DNA of 14,277 nucleotides from Arcobacter sp. UBA7394 (GTDB lineage Bacteria; Campylobacterota; Campylobacteria; Campylobacterales; Arcobacteraceae): contig DKNG01000259.1 in assembly GCA_002470185.1 (NCBI GenBank), positions 3,849 through 18,125 of the forward strand, given 5' to 3'. Shown here piece by piece: positions 8,456 to 12,215 of this stretch; within the stretch, counting starts at the first letter, position 1, and each line of letters begins with the position of its first letter. The position numbers and the translations under genes are program-made. Under the pieces are notes generated by a model. That model was not told where the DNA came from. It saw only the letters and a list, made by a program, of their open reading frames with translations, and did no database searches.

Positions 8456-8896
8456 TTAAAATATAAAAGGATAAATGCCTTTAACAACCAAAATATCTAC
8501 AATTACAGTTGCTAAAAACATCATCGGTACCATTGGTGCTATCCTTCTCTTTCTTACCTTTTGCACATAAAGTAATGAAAAAGTTTGAAAAATACCGGAT
8601 AAAACCAAAAAAAGTGCAAATGGTTTAAGACCTAAATATAATGATACGATCATCATATATTTTATATCTCCACCACCTAAAATCATCTGTCTGTTTATTA
8701 ACATAATTGCTATGAAAAATAGTAAGACAACAAATGTAAGTATTATTGAACTAAGAAAAATCTTTGATTCTATAAAGCCAAATACTAAAAGCATTCCAGC
8801 TAAAGAGATCATTATGTCGTTAGGAACTAAAAACTTTTTGAAATCAAAATAAGATAAAATGAAAGAAAATATATAGAAACTTAATACAAACATCAT
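8456..8896 (-). CDS. tadV: TadV/CpaA prepilin peptidase (A24 family aspartic protease)
   Basis: This 146-residue, almost wholly membrane-embedded protein is about the usual length for TadV/CpaA peptidases, which lack the methyltransferase domain of PilD. Both catalytic aspartates are present: D18 in 'YFDFKKFLVPND' (family pattern D...(I/V)PN) and D77 in the GxGD motif 'LGGGDIKYMM'. It removes the leader peptides of Flp and the TadE/TadG-type pseudopilins at the cytoplasmic face of the inner membrane. AAGGAG lies 6 nt before the first of two adjacent ATG codons. The gene follows flp after a 77-nt gap that holds a terminator-like hairpin, so it is probably expressed at a lower level than the pilin. 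Confidence 0.93.
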   Translation of the reverse strand: MMFVLSFYIFSFILSYFDFKKFLVPNDIMISLAGMLLVFGFIESKIFLSSIILTFVVLLFFIAIMLINRQMILGGGDIKYMMIVSLYLGLKPFALFLVLSGIFQTFSLLYVQKVRKRRIAPMVPMMFLATVIVDILVVKGIYPFIF

Positions 8897-8932
8897 AACT
8901 TGCTCCTTGAAAGAAACAAATACCTAAGGAAC

Positions 8933-8966
8933 AAAAAAAGGGGGGGAGTAAAATACTGATACCCCC
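8933..8966 (-). terminator. Terminator-like hairpin between flp and tadV (probable partial terminator)
   Basis: Read on the minus strand, five G (8966-8962) pair with five of seven C (8946-8940). AGTA pairs with TACT inside, across a TTT loop, with a 4-nt TATC bulge on the 5' side. A run of seven T (8939-8933) follows directly. This is the form of a Rho-independent terminator. No promoter is obvious between it and tadV, and the downstream genes follow without gaps, so it probably lets part of the transcription through and raises flp over the machinery genes. Confidence 0.72.
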
Positions 8967-8973
8967 AATTATA

Positions 8974-9171
8974 TTAATTTCCTGAGGCATCCGTTGTTAC
9001 AGAGTCAATTTTTCCTGATGCTGCTGTTTGCACTTCACCAGATTCAGTAGTAATCCAAGTATTAAGTCCAACTACCGCAGCTACACCTACAATTACAAGT
9101 AAAAGAGTTACAAGGATTTTATCCATAGCTCCTTTATCACTTTTTAATCTTCTTTTTAAAAAATCTAACAT
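8974..9171 (-). CDS. flp: Flp-type (type IVb) major pilin
   Basis: This 65-residue prepilin has a basic leader (residues 1-14, ending KSDKG), a hydrophobic helix (about 19-37, 'ILVTLLLVIVGVAAVVGLN') and a short Ser/Thr/Gly-rich tail. Size, layout and position at the head of a tad operon all identify it as the Flp pilin. The likely TadV cut is after Gly14, giving a mature protein of about 51 residues. The canonical glutamate at +5 and the following Tyr/Phe of Flp pilins are absent. Instead there is AMDKI, with Asp at +3. AGGAG lies 6 nt before the ATG. A class I c-di-GMP riboswitch lies about 110 nt upstream in the same transcript, and a terminator-like hairpin follows the gene. Confidence 0.9.
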   Translation of the reverse strand: MLDFLKRRLKSDKGAMDKILVTLLLVIVGVAAVVGLNTWITTESGEVQTAASGKIDSVTTDASGN

Positions 9172-9177
9172 GACATT

Positions 9178-9227
9178 CTCCTATTATTAAAATGTATTTT
9201 ATTAACAAATTTAATGTTGGAAATAGG
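9178..9227 (-). promoter_or_regulatory. flp ribosome-binding site and possible anti-SD partner
   Basis: The flp Shine-Dalgarno AGGAG (9178-9182) lies in AAUAGGAG. In the same leader, CCUAUU (9222-9227) is exactly complementary to AAUAGG (9181-9186). The following UUUCC could extend pairing over GGAGA with one G.U pair. If this stem forms it would hide the ribosome site, which would suit a riboswitch acting on translation. The pairing is short and the loop is about 35 nt, so this is only a candidate expression platform. Confidence 0.35.
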
Positions 9228-9241
9228 CAGCTGCAGTATAA

Positions 9242-9278
9242 TTTATTATATATAATAAACTGAATAATAATTATTATT
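9242..9278. repeat. Two perfect AT-only palindromes in the flp leader
   Basis: An 18-bp perfect palindrome lies at 9242-9259 (tttattata and its complement) and a 16-bp perfect palindrome at 9263-9278 (aataataa and its complement), separated by 3 bp. They sit between the riboswitch aptamer and the flp ribosome site. They could fold as weak A-U hairpins in the RNA or serve as DNA-binding sites. Chance is possible in such AT-rich sequence. Confidence 0.55.
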
Positions 9279-9282
9279 AAAA

Positions 9283-9355
9283 GTGCAACCCGGCTATCTT
9301 CAACAAAGACCCGTGGCTTTCCGTCCCTACCTCGCGATAAGTTTGGCTAATTGTT
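9283..9355 (-). promoter_or_regulatory. Cyclic-di-GMP class I riboswitch aptamer (GEMM-I)
   Basis: Read on the minus strand, the GEMM-I landmarks appear in order. AGCCAAAC (9348-9341) comes first. Stem P2 is CUUAUC/GGUAGG closed by a GCGA tetraloop (9335-9332). The joining segment GGGACGGAAAGCC (9327-9315) follows. Stem P3 is GGGUCU...AGAUAGCC, and the 3' strand is CCGGGUUGC. The Vibrio Vc2 aptamer has GGGCAAACC, a GAAA tetraloop, GGGACGCAAAGCC and AGCGGGGUU at the same places. Using Vc2 numbering, G20, which recognises the ligand, and A47, which stacks in it, are kept. G21-C46 is changed on both sides to C21-G46, keeping the pair. Retaining G20 predicts c-di-GMP rather than cGAMP. P1 looks short (CAAU/GUUG). 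The aptamer ends 111 nt before the flp ATG. Confidence 0.9.
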
Positions 9356-9357
9356 TT

Positions 9358-9363
9358 GTTATA
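9358..9363 (-). promoter_or_regulatory. Candidate -10 box for the tad operon, close to the riboswitch
   Basis: TATAAC on the minus strand lies about 10 nt before the first conserved riboswitch bases. A T-rich stretch (GTTTTTC) stands upstream in place of a -35 box, as is common in Campylobacterota. Transcription from here would start almost at the aptamer. An alternative -10 lies at 9459-9464. Confidence 0.35.
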
Positions 9364-9381
9364 GTAATTGTTACATAGAAA

Positions 9382-9399
9382 AACTTAACTGTAACTTAA
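9382..9399. repeat. Direct repeat aacttaa, 11 bp apart, upstream of the riboswitch
   Basis: The 7-mer aacttaa occurs at 9382-9388 and 9393-9399, one helical turn apart, just upstream of the nearer candidate -10 box. It could be an activator or repressor site, or chance in AT-rich DNA. Confidence 0.3.
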
Positions 9400-9458
9400 T
9401 TTTTTACTCTATAAATAAAAAATAATTCTTTCCTATTTTAAATAAATTATTAAGTTTT

Positions 9459-9464
9459 ATTATA
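9459..9464 (-). promoter_or_regulatory. Alternative -10 box (TATAAT) for the tad operon
   Basis: This is a perfect TATAAT on the minus strand, about 110 nt before the aptamer. No TTGACA-like -35 is at the right spacing; a TTGGGA is only 8 nt away. If it is used, the leader would carry about 100 nt before the riboswitch. Confidence 0.35.
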
Positions 9465-9515
9465 GATCTTGATCCCAATTTTAGGTAGTTTTAATTTTCA
9501 TTTTATTTCTAAAAA

Positions 9516-9528
9516 TAGCAATTTGCTA
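9516..9528. repeat. Short inverted repeat TAGCA-att-TGCTA
   Basis: This 5-bp inverted repeat has a 3-nt centre. On the minus strand it is followed by TTTTT (9515-9511), giving a weak terminator-like shape. It has the same arms as the core of the hairpin at 9622-9639. Confidence 0.4.
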
Positions 9529-9621
9529 ATAAAAATACTTTTTTATAAGAAAAAAAAGAATTTCTAAATTTACATATAAAGCCTATATAATGGTATCTAT
9601 GTAATTTTAGTTATTTTAAAG

Positions 9622-9646
9622 TATAGCATTTTTGCTATATTTTTTT
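9622..9646 (+). terminator. Terminator-like hairpin (TATAGCA/TGCTATA) downstream of the cyclase gene
   Basis: Arms tatagca (9622-9628) and tgctata (9633-9639) enclose a 4-nt loop. On the plus strand seven T (9640-9646) follow, a good Rho-independent form. On the minus strand, which the cyclase gene uses, the tail is only CTTTAAAAT. It may end cyclase transcripts weakly in that direction, about 190 nt after the stop, and block antisense transcription into them. No plus-strand gene upstream of it explains the better orientation. Confidence 0.45.
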
Positions 9647-9828
9647 AAGAAAAGTTATTAAGTCATTATTTCTTAAATTATAATTTATAATTCTTATCGA
9701 TTGATATTTTTTATTATTTAGAGACATTTATTTATATGTATTTTTATAAAAATAATTTTTTATATTTTAGAAATAATCCATATTTTTCATCCATTAGAAG
9801 TAATTTTTCCAATGAATGAAATAATTTT

Positions 9829-10575
9829 TTAAGTTATTGTAATGCAGTTTCTTCCATTTTCTTTTGAAGTATATAAATTATCATCAGCTGTTTTAAATAC
9901 TTCATCTATTAATAAATCTTGATTCTTAAAGACAATACCTCCAATAGAAACACTAAGGAAATTATGAGGGTTCTTTTCATGTTTAATTTCCAAAGAAAAA
10001 ATTGCATTTTTAATAGCATTTGCCAAGTTCTCGATCTCTTCAAAGTCATGAAAACAGCTTATATATACGAATTCTTCTCCCCCATATCTAAAAACAAAAT
10101 CATTAGCTCTTCTAGCAAATTTATTAAGAACTTTACCCACATCTTTTAAGGCTTCATCCCCTGCTCTATGGCCATAAAAGTCATTATATTTTTTGAAATA
10201 ATCTATATCAATTATTAAGAAGTTAAATTCATAATTTTGTCTTTTAGCTCTATTAAATTCCTGAGCAAAAATTTCATCAAAATTTCTTCTATTTCTAAGA
10301 CTTGTTAATGCATCTGTTGTTGATAATTCTTCTAATAATTTTAAATTCTTCTCTAATTGAGTATTAATATTTTCTAATTCTTTAGTTCTTTCACTAACTA
10401 GATCTTCTAACTTATCATTAATATCTCTTAGATTTTTATCTTTTTCTTCTAACTTTTTTATTAATACATCATAATTAGTTTTAATTGAAGTAAATTGAGA
10501 TAAGGATTGCTCCATTAGTTTTAATTTTCGTTTTAAAACCTTATTCTCTTTTTTATACTCATCAAGTGTTTCCAT
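9829..10575 (-). CDS. Diguanylate cyclase with coiled-coil N-terminus and GGEEF domain
   Basis: This is a 248-residue cytoplasmic protein. Residues 1-85 are a charged heptad-like coiled coil with no recognised sensor or membrane segment. A GGDEF domain follows: 'TTDALTSLRNRRNF' near 87-100, 'LIIDIDYFKKYNDFYGHRAGD' around 120-140 with the metal-binding Asp, and the active-site GGEEF near 167. RAND five residues before it gives the RxxD inhibitory I-site, so the enzyme should make c-di-GMP from two GTP and be product-inhibited. The start at 10575 is preferred: the ATG overlaps the stop of the ODP-like gene as TAATG, and GGAG lies 10 nt upstream. The frame runs 12 residues further upstream to 10611 but without support. 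It lies on the same strand as the c-di-GMP riboswitch and tad operon, and upstream of them. Its stimulus probably arrives through a partner, the coupled ODP-like protein being the obvious candidate. Confidence 0.93.
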   Translation of the reverse strand: METLDEYKKENKVLKRKLKLMEQSLSQFTSIKTNYDVLIKKLEEKDKNLRDINDKLEDLVSERTKELENINTQLEKNLKLLEELSTTDALTSLRNRRNFDEIFAQEFNRAKRQNYEFNFLIIDIDYFKKYNDFYGHRAGDEALKDVGKVLNKFARRANDFVFRYGGEEFVYISCFHDFEEIENLANAIKNAIFSLEIKHEKNPHNFLSVSIGGIVFKNQDLLIDEVFKTADDNLYTSKENGRNCITIT

Positions 10576-10591
10576 TAATGGATATCTCCAT
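10573..10591 (-). promoter_or_regulatory. Paired alternative hairpins over the cyclase ribosome site and TAATG junction
   Basis: On the minus strand ATGGA-GATA-TCCAT (10591-10578) forms a hairpin that contains the GGAG ribosome site. The same TCCAT can instead pair with the following ATGGA (10582-10571 is a perfect 12-bp palindrome) that contains the start codon. Ribosomes reaching the upstream stop would open either structure, so this favours translation of the cyclase only when the upstream gene is translated. Confidence 0.45.
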
Positions 10592-11357
10592 AAATAATAT
10601 CTGTACCACATTTTAAGTCTCTAAGATAATCTAAAGCATTTAAAACATATTTTTTATTAATAATTGAACCATGTTGAGGCAAAATTGCATCTATTTCTTT
10701 ATCTTCAATTTTTGAGACAAAACCTCTAGCTGCTATATTTGAAGCCATATAATCTATATGAAATAAGTTCATATTATTAATATGCTCATCAAAGTCATTT
10801 ACAACTAATTCCCAGTTAATATCTAATGCAGCCCAAATATCACCAGATAATAAAAATTGTGAGCTTCTATCATAAGTCACAAAAGCACCTGGAAAATGTA
10901 AAAATGGAGCTTCGATAAACTCTAATTGTCTTCCATTTGAGAATTCAAATACTGGATTTTGATTTACACTTACGTAGTTATAATCTTCTCTTCCATAATG
11001 AGGTAATAATACATTCGTTCTATCACTAGAATAGATCGTAATATCTTCCTTATAATCTAACCAATCAACCATTGATGCTGATACATCTGGGTCTTGGTGA
11101 CATAAAATAAGCCCCTTAATATTCTCTTTTGATACCACTTCTAAAGCTCTAGATTTTACTTGCTCAAAAAATCCTCTACTTCCTGGATCAACAATCAGTG
11201 CTTCCTCACCTGCTTTAATTAAATATACATTACATCTAAAAGCTGTTTCATTATCTATACCTAACCAATAAATTGTGTAATCACCATCATCAAATAGCGG
11301 TGTAACCACTTCTAAATCAATTTGTTCATCCAAATAAGAATCTATCAAATTTGCCAT
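10575..11357 (-). CDS. ODP/flavodiiron-like metallo-beta-lactamase-fold protein, putative di-iron oxygen/iron sensor
   Basis: This 260-residue protein has a metallo-beta-lactamase fold of the flavodiiron/ODP type. Candidate metal ligands are H87, D89 and D91 in 'LILCHQDPDVSAS' (an H-x-D-x-D motif, with Val where the usual His would be), H154 in 'PFLHFPGAF', D173 in 'LLSGDIWAAL' and H229 in 'LPQHGSI'. 'NVYLIKAGEEALIVDPGS' (43-60) is the typical first strand pair. There is no flavodoxin domain, so it lacks the built-in electron donor of flavodiiron O2/NO reductases. Related stand-alone ODP proteins act as oxygen/iron sensors for chemotaxis in spirochaetes. Here it is coupled by TAATG to a diguanylate cyclase that lacks a sensor, so a sensor-effector pair is likely but inferred. 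GGGAGAG lies 6 nt before the ATG. A catalytic hydrolase role is not excluded. Confidence 0.8.
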   Translation of the reverse strand: MANLIDSYLDEQIDLEVVTPLFDDGDYTIYWLGIDNETAFRCNVYLIKAGEEALIVDPGSRGFFEQVKSRALEVVSKENIKGLILCHQDPDVSASMVDWLDYKEDITIYSSDRTNVLLPHYGREDYNYVSVNQNPVFEFSNGRQLEFIEAPFLHFPGAFVTYDRSSQFLLSGDIWAALDINWELVVNDFDEHINNMNLFHIDYMASNIAARGFVSKIEDKEIDAILPQHGSIINKKYVLNALDYLRDLKCGTDIIYGDIH

Positions 11358-11406
11358 TTATATCTCTCCCTAATATACACAAATAACTTTTTGTTTACTA
11401 TAACTA

Positions 11407-11412
11407 ATTATA
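11407..11412 (-). promoter_or_regulatory. Candidate -10 box for the ODP-like/cyclase operon
   Basis: This is a perfect TATAAT on the minus strand, 49 nt before the ATG of the ODP-like gene. No clear -35 box is visible. The region also contains the divergent gatC promoter. Confidence 0.45.
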
Positions 11413-11484
11413 TAACAAGTAAGATAATAAGCCCTACTTTTTACAATCTTTTTTTCCTTAATCCCATACAAAACTCTTTTTGGA

Positions 11485-11490
11485 TATAAT
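11485..11490 (+). promoter_or_regulatory. Candidate -10 box for gatC
   Basis: A perfect TATAAT with a T-rich stretch just upstream (ctcttttt) sits 30 nt before the gatC ATG. A leader of about 25 nt carries AAGGA (11511-11515), 5 nt before the start. Confidence 0.6.
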
Positions 11491-11520
11491 CACAAAATAT
11501 ATAAATTAACAAGGAATATT

Positions 11521-11811
11521 ATGACTGTAGATGATAACTTAATTGCAAAATTATCAAAACTATCTAGTTTAGAAATTGATGAGGCAAAAAAAGAGAATCT
11601 TAAATCTGAACTTGCTGATATTATTAACTTTGTTGAAAACCTAAATGAAATTGATGTATCAAGTATAGAGGCTACATTTAATACTGTTGAAGGTGGAACA
11701 CCATTAAGAGAAGATGTGGCAAAGCAAGATTTAGAACTTTCAAGTCACATTATGAGTAATGCTCCAAAAAGTGAAGATGGGTACTTTGTAGTACCAAAAA
11801 TTATAGAATAG
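11521..11811 (+). CDS. gatC: GatC, subunit C of Asp-tRNA(Asn)/Glu-tRNA(Gln) amidotransferase
   Basis: This 96-residue protein is the usual GatC length. It shows the family features: an N-terminal 'LIAKLSKLSSLEID' helix, 'LADIINFVENLNEIDVSSIEAT' spread around 30-51, the 'PLREDVAKQ' segment (60-68) and the C-terminal 'NAPKSEDGYFVVPKIIE' strand. GatC holds the GatA amidase and GatB kinase together. The complex amidates mischarged Glu-tRNA(Gln) and, in organisms like this, Asp-tRNA(Asn). gatA and gatB are not in the window, which is common. The selenoprotein gene follows after 11 nt and is probably co-transcribed. Confidence 0.95.
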   Translation: MTVDDNLIAKLSKLSSLEIDEAKKENLKSELADIINFVENLNEIDVSSIEATFNTVEGGTPLREDVAKQDLELSSHIMSNAPKSEDGYFVVPKIIE

Positions 11812-11822
11812 GAAATATTAAC

Positions 11823-12164
11823 ATGATTAAGGTTTATGGAATAAAAACCTGAGACTCTGTTAGAAAAGCCTTAAGGTTTTTTAAGGACAACAACATTGAA
11901 GTAGAATTCTCTGATACAAAAAAAGAGATTCCAACTTCTGATTCTATCAAGTCTTGGTGTACAAAAGCTGGTATTGATTTAGTTTTCAATAGCAGAGGAA
12001 CAAAATATAGAACTCTGAAATTAAAAGAATTAAATTTAGATGATGAAGGTAAAGTAGAATGGTTATGTAAAGAACCAATGCTTTTAAAAAGACCTATTAT
12101 CGAAGCAGCTGATGATGTAGTTGTAGGATTTAATGAAGATAATTATAAAGAGAAATTTTTATAA
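11823..12164 (+). CDS. YffB/Spx/ArsC-family thioredoxin-fold selenoprotein (UGA = selenocysteine 10)
   Basis: The gene spans 114 codons, interrupted only by a UGA at 11850-11852. It reads MIKVYGIKT, UGA, DSVRKALRFF and so on, to a TAA at 12162. In this family (E. coli YffB: YGIKNCDTIKKA) the residue at the UGA is the catalytic cysteine. The rest of the family pattern is intact: 'FNSRGTKYR' (55-63), 'EPMLLKRPI' (84-92) with conserved R90, and 'VVGFNEDNY' (100-108). The total of 113 residues matches YffB (118). A hairpin meeting the bacterial SECIS rules starts 16 nt after the UGA. Downstream codons show no decay, so a selenoprotein is far more likely than a pseudogene. Other cysteines are C46 and C82, and there is no CxxC partner. 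The role is probably a thiol/selenol reductase using glutathione or thioredoxin; the substrate is unknown. The ribosome site AGGA overlaps the gatC stop. Confidence 0.9.
11858..11892 (+). promoter_or_regulatory. Bacterial SECIS element of the selenoprotein gene
   Basis: CCUUAA (11869-11874) pairs perfectly with UUAAGG (11881-11886) around the 6-nt loop GGUUUU. A possible lower stem UGUU (11858-11861)/AACA (11889-11892) lies below an internal loop. Known bacterial SECIS elements have an upper stem of at least 4 bp, a G within the first two loop bases, and 16-37 nt between UGA and loop. Here the stem is 6 bp, both first loop bases are G, and the distance is 22 nt. It would recruit SelB with selenocysteinyl-tRNA. 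Confidence 0.82.
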
Positions 12165-12200
12165 AAAAAAGGGGAAGTTTTTATAACTTCCCCTTTTTTT
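12163..12200. terminator. Strong bidirectional Rho-independent terminator
   Basis: GGGGAAGTT (12171-12179) and AACTTCCCC (12185-12193) form a perfect 9-bp stem around a TTTAT loop. It is flanked by eight A (12163-12170) and seven T (12194-12200), so it works in both directions. It ends the gatC-selenoprotein transcript on the plus strand and the aroG transcript on the minus strand. Confidence 0.93.
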
Positions 12201-12215
12201 ATGCCAAAGATATAA

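Larger units (their letters stand above)
9465..9828. other. AT-rich intergenic spacer without a recognisable gene
   Basis: Between the tad leader and the diguanylate cyclase stop I find no credible coding frame: only very short frames without ribosome sites. The region holds two short hairpins built on TAGCA/TGCTA (9516-9528 and 9622-9639) and otherwise looks like AT-rich spacer. Confidence 0.7.

Noticed and set aside
8446..8487. Longer start for the tadG-like gene at a TTG (8487)
   Set aside because: It overlaps tadV by 32 nt and lacks a good ribosome site, while the ATG at 8445 has AAAGGA and gives an N-terminus matching the TadE-like protein.
9282..9283. Transcription terminator as the riboswitch output between aptamer and flp
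   Set aside because: No GC-containing stem followed by a T-run exists between 9283 and 9172 on the minus strand; only AT palindromes and a short GCAGCTGC element are present.
9283..9355. cGAMP-type (G20A) variant of the GEMM-I riboswitch
   Set aside because: The position equivalent to G20 is still G (AGCCAAAC), so c-di-GMP specificity is the default expectation.
9744..9794. 16-codon frame on the minus strand after the cyclase gene
   Set aside because: It has no ribosome site, no recognisable product and is very short in AT-rich spacer.
9919..10149. 76-codon plus-strand frame inside the diguanylate cyclase
   Set aside because: It is antisense to a well-supported GGDEF gene, with no ribosome site or family resemblance; the frames at 1487-1696 and 6791-6982 are rejected for the same reason.
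10576..10611. Longer start for the diguanylate cyclase at 10611
   Set aside because: The TAATG junction at 10575 with GGAG upstream is the better start. The extra residues (MWYRYYLWRYPL) read from inside the preceding gene.
11823..12164. Pseudogene with a premature stop, or a sequencing error, for the YffB/ArsC-like gene
   Set aside because: The only stop is UGA, placed exactly at the catalytic Cys. The rest is intact and a SECIS-like hairpin is correctly placed, so selenocysteine explains it better. A base error remains a small possibility.
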